NCBI RefSeq assembly: GCF_004054195.1
Contig: NZ_SBIW01000008.1
Coordinates: forward strand, 434,001-498,000
Direction of reading: 5' to 3'
DNA: 64,000 nucleotides
DNA from: Mucilaginibacter gilvus
GTDB taxonomy: Bacteria > Bacteroidota > Bacteroidia > Sphingobacteriales > Sphingobacteriaceae
Under the pieces are notes generated by a model, which ran no database searches, was not told the DNA's origin, and worked only from the letters and a program-made list of their open reading frames with translations. The position numbers were made by a program, and so were the translations under genes. Of this stretch, positions 16,504 to 25,470 are shown piece by piece. Numbering within the stretch: position 1 is the stretch's first letter; each line of letters opens with the position of its first letter.

Positions 16504-16959
16504 TTACTCCGGGCAGTTATCCTTACGTCGGGTATCGATGATGTACACAATCTTCCAGCCGGTGGCAGTTTTCATCAGTTGGAAAAAGTCGATACCGCAG
16601 TGACTAAACGTTTTGCCGAGGTAGAATTTGTAGGGTGTCCACACGCTGGCGAGCGGGCCATCCACTTTAATATCGCCAAAGGTGATACGCTCGTCCCAAA
16701 TTTCTTTATGCGGTGTGCCCACGGCTTTTATAAATCCATCAGGTTTTTCATTCTCCAGCACATTTGTACCATCAGGTTTTGTATTTACACCCTGGAAAGC
16801 CAGCCCATCTGCAAAAACCGACTTCAGCATGGTACTGTCGCCCTTGCGCATGGCATCAAACATGGTGTTGATGGCTTTTTTGATATCATCTTTATCGGTT
16901 TGGCAGAAAGCGGGGAGGGAGAAAAGGGCCAGAGTTACAACGATAAACAGTTTTTTCAT
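16504..16959 (-). CDS. Secreted SnoaL/NTF2-like protein
   Basis: The 151-residue product has a signal peptide (MKKLFIVVTLALFSLPAFCQ). The mature part has the NTF2-like pattern: a helix DKDDIKKAINTMFDAMRKGD, then MLKSVFADGLAF, and strands ending in ATGWKIVYIIDTRR. Such folds are often small-molecule binding or enzymatic, but the role here is unknown. The start at 16959 was chosen over 16998 because it opens a clean signal peptide. It diverges from the next gene. Confidence 0.75.
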   Translation of the reverse strand: MKKLFIVVTLALFSLPAFCQTDKDDIKKAINTMFDAMRKGDSTMLKSVFADGLAFQGVNTKPDGTNVLENEKPDGFIKAVGTPHKEIWDERITFGDIKVDGPLASVWTPYKFYLGKTFSHCGIDFFQLMKTATGWKIVYIIDTRRKDNCPE

Positions 16960-17025
16960 GATTGTAAAAATTAAAATATCAATTACTAAGATATTCAAAT
17001 TATATTCAACCTGTAAAACCTTATC

Positions 17026-18729
17026 ATGAAAAAACTGGCAATCTTAATAGCCTTCCTGTCTGTAGCCTCCGTAACCAAAGCACAGGGCGACTACGAACCC
17101 AAAATGGTGATATTAGCGCCGTTTGCTACCACTATAGAACCAAGCCTTAAAGCGGAAACTGACAAGCAAACCGAGGAGCTAAAAAGCTCACCAATGGCCA
17201 CGGGACAACTACCGGCAGACGGTGGCAAGCCCGGAAATATAAAATTGATGACCAAAAGCACCTTGAGCTTTTTTAAACAGGTAAATTTTTCTAAAACGAT
17301 ATCACTGACAGCGCAGGATTACCTGATCTACAAATTTTATGAGCATTTCGAAAACTGCCTGATATTGCTGGGCAGTGAAACCTCGGGCGGAGAACTGGCC
17401 GACCTGCAAAAAATAGCCGTTAAAGAAAATACCACTTATGTGTTGAATTTCCCCAAGGTGTCATTTTACAAAGAGAACAAGCAAACGGTTTGCAAAATAC
17501 AGGTGCAATTGTACGATGTGCAATCCAACCAAATATTGTTTAACAATGAATACACCGGCGGTTGGAATAACCCTGGGTTTGAGTTTGCTTGCGAAACAGG
17601 CACCATTGGCTGCACCATAAACAATGCTTTGGCCCCGGCTTTTCAGGAGGTTATCCGCGGGGTGGCCAGCACCAATAAAACGATAGTGCGTGCAAGAGAA
17701 TTGGCAGAGCAACGGGCAGCATATATAGAAAAAAGTGTTTATCCGAAAACCTTTGACGCATTGTTGGTTAAAGATGTTGTTAAGGATTCCACCGTTAACT
17801 TCAATAACCTTTATCAAAATTTTTACAGCCCGGATAGAGCTAAATTTGTAGCATTTTTTATCACTACGCTCGATAAAAAAGATGCAAAGCCGCTATTGGC
17901 TGCTAAAAGTGACAACAATGTTAAGATTATTACCTCTAAGAATATTAAGGATCCCGGGTATCTTGATCAACGCCCTCAAACGTACGCTTATGTAGTAACA
18001 GGGATAAACTACCTGGGAAAATGGTATTACAAAAAATCTGAAGCAACTTACTTTGACGCGGGCACCGCTAAAGCGGGCAAGCTGGAGTTTTTAAACAATT
18101 TGCAGGGCTGGGATTACTTTGCAGATAATTCCGCCGAACCAAGCGACGGCTTTTGGGACGGGGAGCTGTTTAGAAAGGTACAAGATAAGCGCAAGGACAC
18201 CGATTGGGAGAAATATAAAAAAATGTGGGCCGACGAGGAAAAGGAGAACCGGGAATACGTGGGGCAGTACGAGTTGATTGCGGATGAGTTAAAAGCCGGG
18301 AAGCGAGAGGCAGAAAAGAAATTCAGGCAACGGTTGGTTAACCTGATATTGCCGCATTACGAAAGCATGGTTAAATCTAAATCGAATCACTTCGCTAAAT
18401 TGGGGGCTAATTATCAATTTCTTAATTTGATATATCCGGCGAGTGACGATGTTGTTTTAAATCCGTTTAAGGTTGTTGATGAAAAAGGAGTAGCGCGCAT
18501 TCGGTTCTTCGTACTTATTCCTAAATATAACCAGTTATATGAATGGACGTTGCCAAAACCATATGTGTTGAAAAAGGGGGAGTATACTGATGAACCTATT
18601 ACCAACATCATAAAAGCGTTTACCGCCTGGAGCTTCGCAGACGAAACTTTGGAAGATGCTGCTTTTTGGAAGGAAAGGATTTTATTGAAGGATGGAGGCA
18701 GCTATAAATATTTAAAGCTGATTCGATAA
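17026..18729 (+). CDS. Exported protein of unknown function
   Basis: The 567-residue protein has a signal peptide (about 1-19, MKKLAILIAFL to KAQG) and no lipobox. I recognise no domain. The middle part (about 215-235) is helical and charged (ARELAEQRAAYIEKS), and the region 385-460 is very rich in Glu and Lys. Its length and even composition suggest a folded periplasmic or surface protein. It converges with dnaA, and a terminator lies between them. Confidence 0.7.
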   Translation: MKKLAILIAFLSVASVTKAQGDYEPKMVILAPFATTIEPSLKAETDKQTEELKSSPMATGQLPADGGKPGNIKLMTKSTLSFFKQVNFSKTISLTAQDYLIYKFYEHFENCLILLGSETSGGELADLQKIAVKENTTYVLNFPKVSFYKENKQTVCKIQVQLYDVQSNQILFNNEYTGGWNNPGFEFACETGTIGCTINNALAPAFQEVIRGVASTNKTIVRARELAEQRAAYIEKSVYPKTFDALLVKDVVKDSTVNFNNLYQNFYSPDRAKFVAFFITTLDKKDAKPLLAAKSDNNVKIITSKNIKDPGYLDQRPQTYAYVVTGINYLGKWYYKKSEATYFDAGTAKAGKLEFLNNLQGWDYFADNSAEPSDGFWDGELFRKVQDKRKDTDWEKYKKMWADEEKENREYVGQYELIADELKAGKREAEKKFRQRLVNLILPHYESMVKSKSNHFAKLGANYQFLNLIYPASDDVVLNPFKVVDEKGVARIRFFVLIPKYNQLYEWTLPKPYVLKKGEYTDEPITNIIKAFTAWSFADETLEDAAFWKERILLKDGGSYKYLKLIR

Positions 18730-18732
18730 ATC

Positions 18733-18757
18733 AAAAAAGCCCCGCATTCGCGAGGCT
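18733..18757 (-). terminator. Terminator of dnaA
   Basis: On the minus strand the stem AGCC-T-CGC / GCG-G-GGCT with one mismatch is followed by TTTTTTGA. It lies about 45 bp after the dnaA stop. Confidence 0.65.
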
Positions 18758-18771
18758 CATCTATATTGTTC

Positions 18772-18813
18772 AATGCCAACTATGACATTTTTAATGCCAA
18801 TTACGACATCTTT
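18772..18813. repeat. 21-bp tandem duplication of the dnaA 3' end
   Basis: Two adjacent 21-bp units (18772-18792 and 18793-18813) agree at 18 of 21 bases. The unit includes the last DnaA codons, the stop and the following bases, so the stop context is present twice. Confidence 0.7.
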
Positions 18814-20225
18814 AGTTTCTTTTGAATATCGGCAACGTAGCCTTTGAATTTTTTGTCGGTATCAATTAGGTCTTCAACAGTTTGGCAGGCGTAGATCACG
18901 GTAGAGTGGTCGCGGCCGCCGAAGAAGTGGCCTATAGATTTTAATGAACTTTTAGTGTGTGCCTTGGCCAGGTACATGGAAATTTGGCGGGCCTGTACAA
19001 TTTCGCGTTTGCGGGTTTGCGATTTTACCATTTCGATAGGCACCTCAAAGTATTCGCAAACCAGGCTCTGGATGTATTCCATCGAAATTTCCTTGGCAGA
19101 ATTTTTTACAAAATTCTTTAGCATTTGCTTGGCCAGGTTCAGGTCTATCTCTTTGCGGTTAAGGGTAGATTGTGCCAGTAAGGATACCATTGCACCTTCC
19201 AGCTCACGCACGTTGTTATCAATATTGTGGGCGACGTACTCAATTACATCGTTTGAGAGTTCGATACCGTCCTGGTAGATCTTGTTTTTCAGGATGGCCA
19301 TGCGGGTTTCCAGATCAGGGATCTGCAGATCGGCAGAAAGGCCCCATTTGAAACGCGATAGCAAGCGCTCTTCTAAACCGGCCAGGTCCTTAGGGGCTTT
19401 ATCTGATGTAATGATCAGTTGTTTGCCGCTTTGGTGCAGGTGGTTGAAGATATGGAAGAAGAAATCCTGTGTTTTTTCTTTGCCGGCAAAGTTGTGTACA
19501 TCATCCATAATGAGTACATCTATCGCCTGGTAAAAATTCACAAAATCGTTAATGTTGTTGTGCTTTAACGCATCAACAAACTGCTGGGTGAATTTTTCGC
19601 AGCTTACGTACAATACCAGCTTATCTGGCAGGGTGCGCCTTATTTCGTTACCAATGGCTTGTGCCAGATGGGTTTTACCCAAACCTACGCCACCGTATAT
19701 CATTAAAGGGTTAAATGAGGTACCGCCCGGTTTTGCGGCAACCGCGTAACCGGCAGAACGTGCCAAACGGTTACAATCGCCCTCAACAAAGTTTTCGAAG
19801 GTGTAGTTACGGTTAAGCTGAGGGTCTACATTCAGTTTCTTCAATCCCGGTATAACAAAAGGATTTTTGATATCCTTGTTAATAGAAATGGGTATTGGCA
19901 TCGACTGGTTTTTTGATTCGGCGCCGTTTCCGTTAGAAGGCATATTGGTAGTATAGGGCTTTGGTGAAGATTGCTCTACAACAATATTATACTCCAGCCT
20001 TCCTTCGTCACCCAGTTGCTTTTTTATGGTTTTACGCAGCAAGCCAACATAATGTTCTTCCAGCCACTCGTAAAAGAATAAACTTGGTACTTGTATGGTT
20101 AGCACGCTTCCTTCCATCCGCAAGGCTTTTATCGGCTCAAACCAAGTCTTAAAACTTTGGGCCGGTATATTGTCTTTGATGATCTGCAAGCAGCTATTCC
20201 AAACGTTAGTACAAGTTTTTTCCAT
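18801..20225 (-). CDS. dnaA: Chromosomal replication initiator DnaA
   Basis: DnaA opens oriC in an ATP-dependent way. The 474-residue protein has the N-terminal domain I (about 1-90), a variable linker, AAA+ domain III with Walker A GGVGLGKTHLAQ and Walker B VLIMDDVHNF, and domain IV with the DNA-binding signature FGGRDHSTVIYA near the C-terminus. Length is normal. It stands alone, with no dnaN next to it, and I see no cluster of TTATNCACA boxes on either side, so the origin is probably elsewhere. Confidence 0.97.
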   Translation of the reverse strand: MEKTCTNVWNSCLQIIKDNIPAQSFKTWFEPIKALRMEGSVLTIQVPSLFFYEWLEEHYVGLLRKTIKKQLGDEGRLEYNIVVEQSSPKPYTTNMPSNGNGAESKNQSMPIPISINKDIKNPFVIPGLKKLNVDPQLNRNYTFENFVEGDCNRLARSAGYAVAAKPGGTSFNPLMIYGGVGLGKTHLAQAIGNEIRRTLPDKLVLYVSCEKFTQQFVDALKHNNINDFVNFYQAIDVLIMDDVHNFAGKEKTQDFFFHIFNHLHQSGKQLIITSDKAPKDLAGLEERLLSRFKWGLSADLQIPDLETRMAILKNKIYQDGIELSNDVIEYVAHNIDNNVRELEGAMVSLLAQSTLNRKEIDLNLAKQMLKNFVKNSAKEISMEYIQSLVCEYFEVPIEMVKSQTRKREIVQARQISMYLAKAHTKSSLKSIGHFFGGRDHSTVIYACQTVEDLIDTDKKFKGYVADIQKKLKMS

Positions 20226-20559
20226 AGTAAATAGTAGTAATTCTTTGATTTTCAGCGTCCCGGCAAGCTACTTTTCAGCCCGTTTCGGAACATCGAATAT
20301 TCATAAAAAAAGCGGATTAAAAAAGATATTTTGAGATTTTTTCCGAAATATATTTATCTAAAGCTTACCTTTTTTTAATGTATAATTCATATTTAATGTT
20401 ATCTTTCGCAGGCAGAAATATAATAACCGCCCGTACGCAACGTACGGGCATTTTTGTAAGTTTAAACAGCAATGCACTTCGCTTTTTTGGCAAAATATCC
20501 TGCCGTTCCTACTTCAATTTGCTCTAAGTTTATTATAAATTTTAACCGGTAATATTTTA
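20226..20559. other. 334-bp spacer between dnaA and the mutase gene
   Basis: This AT-rich stretch has no gene-like frame and no DnaA-box cluster. It contains one perfect hairpin (20429-20449) followed by a T run on the plus strand, listed separately. Confidence 0.5.
20429..20456 (+). terminator. Plus-strand terminator-like hairpin with no plus-strand gene before it
   Basis: A perfect 9-bp stem (GCCCGTACG / CGTACGGGC) with a CAA loop is followed by ATTTTTG on the plus strand. Both flanking genes are on the minus strand. On that strand the tail GGTTATTATATTT is a weak U tract, so it may serve the mutase gene, or it may end an unannotated plus-strand RNA. Confidence 0.6.
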
Positions 20560-22107
20560 TTAATATTCCCCGAAAATATCGCGGAGCGTATCAGCAATTT
20601 CGCCTAAAGTAGCGTAGCTTTCTACGGCGGTTAAAATGTAAGGCATAAGGTTATCGGTACCTTTTGCTGCGACTGCTAAATTTTGCAGCGCCAGCCTTAC
20701 CTCAGCTTTATTTCTTTCTTCTTTTAAACAGATTAATTGCTCTGTTTGTTTGCGCCTGATGGAATCATTTACGCGAAAAACACTATCTGCGACAGCTTCA
20801 GCCTGAATGAATTTATTTACGCCAACCAGTACCCGCTCGCCGCTCTCAATATCGTTTTGGTATTGGTAGGCAGCTGCCGCAATTTCCTGCTGCATGTAGT
20901 CATTTTCTATGGCTTTTACCGATCCGCCCATGGCATCTATCTTATCAATATATACCTGTGCGCCGGTTTCTATTTCGTTTGTGAGTGCCTCAATAAAATA
21001 AGAGCCTGCGAGGGGGTCAACCGTATCGGTAACGCCACTTTCAAAGGCGATGATCTGCTGGGTGCGCAGCGCTATTTTAGCAGCGGCTTCGGTAGGCAGC
21101 GAAAGCGCTTCGTCGTAGCCGTTGGTGTGTAAAGATTGTGTGCCGCCAAGCACCGCGGCCATGGCCTGCATCCCTACGCGCACAATATTGTTCATGGGCT
21201 GCTGTGCGGTAAGTGTGGAGCCACCTGTTTGGGTGTGGAAGCGGAGTTTTTGTGCGCCTGCGTCTGTAGCGCCAAGTTCTTTGGTAATATGCGCCCACAT
21301 GCGCCTCGCCGCCCTGAATTTAGCTATCTCTTCGAAGAAATTGTTATGGCAGTTGAAGAAGAATGATAGCCTTTTGGCGAATACATTAATATCTAAACCC
21401 TTTTCCAGCGCGGCTTTTAAATACGTTTTGCCATTGGCCAGCGTAAAGGCCAGTTCCTGCACCGCGGTTGAGCCTGCTTCGCGGATGTGGTAGCCCGATA
21501 TGGATATGGTGTTCCATTTTGGTACTTCCTTACTGCAGTACTCAAAAATATCGGTAATGAGCCGCATGGATGGGGCTGGTGGGTAAATATAAGTGCCCCG
21601 CGCCGCGTACTCTTTTAATATATCGTTTTGGATGGTGCCCGAGATCTGCTTAAGATCGGCCCCCTGTTTTTTTGCTAAGGCGATGTACATGGCCAGCAGG
21701 ATAGAAGCCGTAGCGTTTATGGTCATGCTGGTGGTGATATCCTTCAATTGAATGCCATCAAACAATGTCTCTATATCTTTTAGGGAATCTATCGCCACGC
21801 CCACTTTACCAACTTCGCCTTCGGCGAGTTCGTGGTCGCTATCATATCCTATCTGTGTAGGCAGGTCGAAGGCTACCGAAAGGCCCATGGTGCCCTGGCT
21901 TAACAGGTAATGGTAACGCTTGTTGCTTTCTTCGGCGGTGGAAAACCCGGCATACTGCCGCATGGTCCAGGGTTTGCCGCGGTACATATCTTTTTGGATG
22001 CCACGGGTATAGGGGAACTCTCCCGGCAACTCGGTCATGCCCGAAGGTTCGGTATACAGTTCCTTTACTTCTATACCAGAACTATTGGTGATTTTTTTAC
22101 CAGCCAT
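20560..22107 (-). CDS. Methylmalonyl-CoA mutase, catalytic (substrate-binding) subunit without B12 domain
   Basis: The enzyme interconverts methylmalonyl-CoA and succinyl-CoA with adenosylcobalamin. The 515 residues cover only the TIM-barrel catalytic domain; the C-terminal B12-binding domain of the usual 700-residue subunit is absent, so a separate small B12 subunit is expected elsewhere. Substrate-choice residues look like the methylmalonyl form: Tyr52 in RQYAGF, Arg170 in AARGTYIYPP and His207 in SGYHIRE align with Tyr89, Arg207 and His244 of the Propionibacterium enzyme, whereas isobutyryl-CoA mutase has Phe and Gln at the first two. It lies 5 bp after an upstream gene on the same strand and is probably co-transcribed with it. 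Confidence 0.88.
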   Translation of the reverse strand: MAGKKITNSSGIEVKELYTEPSGMTELPGEFPYTRGIQKDMYRGKPWTMRQYAGFSTAEESNKRYHYLLSQGTMGLSVAFDLPTQIGYDSDHELAEGEVGKVGVAIDSLKDIETLFDGIQLKDITTSMTINATASILLAMYIALAKKQGADLKQISGTIQNDILKEYAARGTYIYPPAPSMRLITDIFEYCSKEVPKWNTISISGYHIREAGSTAVQELAFTLANGKTYLKAALEKGLDINVFAKRLSFFFNCHNNFFEEIAKFRAARRMWAHITKELGATDAGAQKLRFHTQTGGSTLTAQQPMNNIVRVGMQAMAAVLGGTQSLHTNGYDEALSLPTEAAAKIALRTQQIIAFESGVTDTVDPLAGSYFIEALTNEIETGAQVYIDKIDAMGGSVKAIENDYMQQEIAAAAYQYQNDIESGERVLVGVNKFIQAEAVADSVFRVNDSIRRKQTEQLICLKEERNKAEVRLALQNLAVAAKGTDNLMPYILTAVESYATLGEIADTLRDIFGEY

Positions 22108-22112
22108 ACGTG

Positions 22113-22622
22113 TTAAAATAAATCCTCCAGGTCTTTTCTTAACAACGTAATGGCAATATCATAGGGGTTATCTTCCAACTTGCCGAGGTGGTTTAAAATA
22201 ATACGCCCCAGATCAAGCCCGTTGGCGTTTTCGGGCAGTGCTTTTACAGCGCTGTTGACTACGGCAAGCGTATCTTCTTTTACCCGTTTAATTACCGCCC
22301 AGGCACGGTCGCTCACATAAATTTGCTGCGTTACGTTATGCTGGAATTCGTTGCGTACCTCGTTTACAATAATGATATTCAGTTCGGCAGCCGAAAGGCT
22401 GTTGCCGTTTAGGCGAATGAGCAAATTTGCAGGGTTTACGCGCTCTACCAAAAGCACCAGCCGCTCGTAAGCTTGCAGGCGCAGCGGGAGAGTTTGCACG
22501 CTAAGGCCTTTTTTTAATTCCAGTGCCTGCAGGTTTTGGGTTTTATCTAAGTAGGGCTTAAACAGATAGAAGGCAACATACACTACGCCAATACCGGCGA
22601 GGGTATATTTTAATATATCCAT
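22113..22622 (-). CDS. Membrane-anchored conserved Bacteroidota protein (DUF7935-like)
   Basis: The 169-residue protein has one N-terminal transmembrane helix (about 5-25, TLAGIGVVYVAFYLF) and a soluble helical part with LRLQAYERLVLLVERVNP and ending NPYDIAITLLRKDLEDLF. I know this as a conserved phylum-level hypothetical; the family number is from memory. The start at 22622 (MDILKYTL) is preferred; 22643 adds seven residues. It sits 5 bp upstream of the mutase gene, which suggests an operon. Confidence 0.75.
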   Translation of the reverse strand: MDILKYTLAGIGVVYVAFYLFKPYLDKTQNLQALELKKGLSVQTLPLRLQAYERLVLLVERVNPANLLIRLNGNSLSAAELNIIIVNEVRNEFQHNVTQQIYVSDRAWAVIKRVKEDTLAVVNSAVKALPENANGLDLGRIILNHLGKLEDNPYDIAITLLRKDLEDLF

Positions 22623-22707
22623 TATTATGCTGTAAAGTACCATGGTTTTAAAATGTTAGGCAGAGGTCATAAATAATATGGCCGCGACAAAAATCCGCAT
22701 TTTACCT

Positions 22708-22715
22708 TATATTTG
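22708..22715 (+). promoter_or_regulatory. Bacteroidota -7 promoter box for the IscA-type gene
   Basis: TATATTTG is a perfect TAnnTTTG match, 21 bp before the ATG at 22737. Confidence 0.6.
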
Positions 22716-22736
22716 TATAGTTAATTAAAAAATAAG

Positions 22737-23090
22737 ATGAGCGCTATTGTTGAAACCCTAACCGCACCTGTTACTTTTACCCAGGGTGCCGTAAAAGAAC
22801 TTTTTAAACTGAGAGATCAGCAGGAATTGAACGATGACTTTGGCTTACGCATTGGTGTTGAGGGTGGTGGCTGCTCGGGTATGAGCTACGTTTTAGGTTT
22901 CGACCAGAAAAAAGATGGCGACCAGGAGTTTTTAATTGAAGGTTTGGTAGTTTATATGCACAAAGCGCACGGCTTGTACCTGGCTGGCATGCAGATAGAT
23001 TTTCAGGACGGATTGAACGCCCGCGGCTTTACTTTTAATAACCCTAATGCGGCAAGCACCTGCGGTTGCGGTACTTCGTTTTCGGTATAA
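22737..23090 (+). CDS. Iron-sulfur cluster assembly accessory protein (IscA/SufA/ErpA type)
   Basis: The 117-residue HesB-like protein carries the three conserved cysteines: one in EGGGCSGMSY and two in the C-terminal STCGCGTSF. A-type carriers deliver Fe-S clusters to apo-proteins. Sequence alone does not separate IscA, SufA and ErpA, and no other Fe-S gene lies nearby. It has its own promoter box and terminator. Confidence 0.93.
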   Translation: MSAIVETLTAPVTFTQGAVKELFKLRDQQELNDDFGLRIGVEGGGCSGMSYVLGFDQKKDGDQEFLIEGLVVYMHKAHGLYLAGMQIDFQDGLNARGFTFNNPNAASTCGCGTSFSV

Positions 23091-23092
23091 CG

Positions 23093-23135
23093 TCCGAACT
23101 CGAATTTTAAAGAATTCTGAGAATTTATGGAATGA
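23093..23135. repeat. Degenerate GTCCGAACTCGAATTTTAAAG repeat
   Basis: GTCCGAACTCGAATTTTAAA followed by GAATTCTGAGAATTTATGGA resembles the right arm of the composite repeat at 35339-35490 (TTGTCTGAACTCGAATTTTA). It begins just after the stop codon. Confidence 0.6.
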
Positions 23136-23141
23136 TATTGT

Positions 23142-23170
23142 AAAACCCTGTCCGTTGGATGGGGTTTTTT
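23142..23170 (+). terminator. Terminator of the IscA-type gene
   Basis: AAAACCC and GGGGTTTT pair around a 12-base loop, followed by more T. Confidence 0.7.
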
Positions 23171-23209
23171 ATTTAGTGGTTTTTCCTTTTCGCAAAACCG
23201 TTCCCTCGT

Positions 23210-23947
23210 TTAGTTTTCTGCTTTTACTTCTTCAATGGTTTTTTTGAGATATGTTAAGCTGCCACTGCCAAAGCCGGATGAGCTGTACCGGGTAATACCT
23301 TTTTTGTCGATGACTACGTTTGTAGGGTAGCCGTTAACGCCATAGCGGTTGCAATCTTCCCGGGCATCATAAATTTGGCGGTAATTAAACGGGGTGACTT
23401 TCAGGAAATCTTTTATCTCATATTTCAGGTCGAGCCCTATGCCTATAAAAACTACATCTGGGTTATCGGCTACTAATTTATTCAACTCCGGTATTTCTTG
23501 TTTACAGGGCTCGCAGGCGATAAACCAAAAGTTGAGCACAATAACTTTACCCGCCAGCGCTTTAAAATCCACTTTGTTGCCATTAACATCTTTGGCGTTA
23601 AACAATTCCTTTTTTTTACCTATCGGGAACGCCGGGCTTGGCGGCAGCATCATTGCGGGCAACCGGCTTCGCGTATTGTTGCGCCTCGCAATATCTTCGG
23701 CAGTCATTTTTACCAGCGTCATGGTATCCGAATCTATTCCCCTGCTTCGTAGCGTATACCCGCCCGACACCATCATTTGGTGCCATTGGGCGTAAGGCAC
23801 TATAGCCCCGGTAGAATCCTTTACTATTTTTTGCTCCATAGTGCTGCTGCGAACCACCATCGTTTTAGAAACAGCAGGCTTTTCCTGCGCTTCGGCGCTA
23901 ATTATTGATGCAAAGGTTAAGGTTATCAGTAATACTATCTTTCTCAC
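23210..23947 (-). CDS. TlpA-like thiol-disulfide protein with CEPC active site
   Basis: The 245-residue exported protein has a signal peptide (about 1-20). An N-terminal domain of about 90 residues has no clear match. A thioredoxin fold starts near residue 110; the active-site pair Cys145 and Cys148 reads CEPC, where most relatives have CxPC with other middle residues. The cis-Pro loop is GYPTNVVID. Such proteins reduce or form disulfides in the periplasm. It converges with the IscA-type gene. Confidence 0.85.
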   Translation of the reverse strand: MRKIVLLITLTFASIISAEAQEKPAVSKTMVVRSSTMEQKIVKDSTGAIVPYAQWHQMMVSGGYTLRSRGIDSDTMTLVKMTAEDIARRNNTRSRLPAMMLPPSPAFPIGKKKELFNAKDVNGNKVDFKALAGKVIVLNFWFIACEPCKQEIPELNKLVADNPDVVFIGIGLDLKYEIKDFLKVTPFNYRQIYDAREDCNRYGVNGYPTNVVIDKKGITRYSSSGFGSGSLTYLKKTIEEVKAEN

Positions 23948-24091
23948 GGGAGCGGTGTTTGTACCATGAAATTACTACAAGTTTTTTGTCCGCGCAAGCC
24001 GTTTTAAAATGCCATATTAAATAGTGCGCTGGCTTGTAACAAATTGTGCCATGCCTTAGTCAAATGCAAACGAGTTTCTTAATTTTAAGCC

Positions 24092-25330
24092 ATGCCGGTA
24101 AAAACTACCTACAAAGAAAATATAGCTATCGCTCTGCAATCCATAGCGGGTAACAGGCTGCGCACCTCTCTAACAGCTTTAATTATTGCCATAGGTATTA
24201 TGGCGCTGGTAGGGATATTAACGGCTATTGAAGGTATAAAACAATTTACCAACGATGCTTTTGCCGGGCTTGGCGCAAACTCTTTCACTATACAAAATCG
24301 CGGCTCGGGCATTAACTTTGGTAATGGCGGCCACCGTAAAATTTACCCTGCCATCAGTTACCAGGAAGCGGAACGTTTCCAGAAAACTTTTAAGCTGCCG
24401 GTGCGCATCAGTATTGATTTTACGGTATCGGGCACGGCCATTGCTAAATACGAGAGTATTAAAACAAACCCTAACATACGGGTTATAGGCAGTAACGAGA
24501 ATTACATATTTATTAAGGGACACAAAATTGCTTACGGGCGTAATTTTTCTACGTCGGAGGCTGAGCACGGCGCCAACGTGGTGATCATAGGTGACGAGCT
24601 GAAGGCGAAACTTTTTAAAAGTACAGACCCGATAAACAAATCTATTTTGCTGGGTGCAAGTAAATTCAGGGTAATTGGTGTTATTGCGGCAAAAGGGAGC
24701 AATAGCTTTGGCGGCGATAAGTTTTGCATCATCCCGGTTGTAAAGGCGAGGCAGTTGGCGGCAACATCAAAGCCATCGTTCGCCGTTGTGGTTAACGTAG
24801 CGCAGCCAGAGGCTTTGGATGCTACCATTGGCGAAGCTACCTCATTGTTCAGGAACGTACGAAGTCTGCATTTAGGGCAGGATGATAATTTTGAGATCTT
24901 TCGTGCCGATTCGATACAGGCCGAACTGACTAGTAACCTGAACGGTGTTACCGCTGCCGGTTTTGCGGTAGGTATTATTACCCTGATAGGCGCAGCCATT
25001 GGCCTGATGAACATTATGCTGGTATCTGTTACCGAGCGTACCCGCGAAATAGGCTTGCGTAAAGCCCTTGGTGCCACACCATCCGTAATCCGTAAACAGT
25101 TTTTAATAGAAGCAATTGTAATATGCCTCATCGGCGGTGTCGGGGGTATTATATTAGGTATGGCTGCGGGTAACCTTATCGCCGTATCAATTAGTGGTAC
25201 GTTTGTGGTGCCATGGTTCTGGCTGTTTTGTGCTATTGGGCTTTGTACTTTTATAGGCCTGTCATCAGGCTTTTACCCGGCAAAGAAAGCGGCTAAGCTC
25301 GATCCGGTGGAAGCGCTGCGATATGAGTAG
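24092..25330 (+). CDS. ABC transporter permease, MacB/FtsX type
   Basis: The 412-residue protein has the MacB architecture: an N-terminal helix near 18-40, a large periplasmic domain (about 45-280) and three C-terminal helices with the signature VTERTREIGLRKALGA. No ATPase or membrane-fusion gene adjoins it, so its partners are elsewhere or it is an orphan. MacB-type systems do mechanical work or drive export across the envelope; the cargo is unknown. Confidence 0.9.
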   Translation: MPVKTTYKENIAIALQSIAGNRLRTSLTALIIAIGIMALVGILTAIEGIKQFTNDAFAGLGANSFTIQNRGSGINFGNGGHRKIYPAISYQEAERFQKTFKLPVRISIDFTVSGTAIAKYESIKTNPNIRVIGSNENYIFIKGHKIAYGRNFSTSEAEHGANVVIIGDELKAKLFKSTDPINKSILLGASKFRVIGVIAAKGSNSFGGDKFCIIPVVKARQLAATSKPSFAVVVNVAQPEALDATIGEATSLFRNVRSLHLGQDDNFEIFRADSIQAELTSNLNGVTAAGFAVGIITLIGAAIGLMNIMLVSVTERTREIGLRKALGATPSVIRKQFLIEAIVICLIGGVGGIILGMAAGNLIAVSISGTFVVPWFWLFCAIGLCTFIGLSSGFYPAKKAAKLDPVEALRYE

Positions 25331-25346
25331 GGATGCCGGATTTTTA

Positions 25347-25465
25347 GAGACAGGAATCAAGAGACAAGATAAAATAAGAAACGGGATTATGCATTTGCAT
25401 ATTCCCGTTTCGTTTTCCTGGCAATTCTATTTTATTTGTCTTGCTTCTTGTCTCTTAATTCTTAG
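25347..25465. repeat. Inverted purine-rich repeats around a hairpin
   Basis: The left arm (25347-25375, AGAGACAGGAATCAAGAGAC) and right arm (25428-25465, containing TTGTCTTGCTTCTTGTCTCT) face each other across the terminator at 25378-25411. They fill the spacer between convergent genes. Confidence 0.7.
25378..25411. terminator. Bidirectional terminator between the ABC permease and cpsB-type genes
   Basis: GAAACGGGA pairs with TCCCGTTTC, and the inner TATGCA pairs with TGCATA around a 2-base loop, giving a stem of about 15 bp with GTTTT on the plus side. Confidence 0.75.
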
Positions 25466-25470
25466 CTCTG

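Noticed and set aside
18801..20560. oriC next to dnaA
   Set aside because: No cluster of TTATNCACA boxes or AT-rich unwinding block was found in the flanks.
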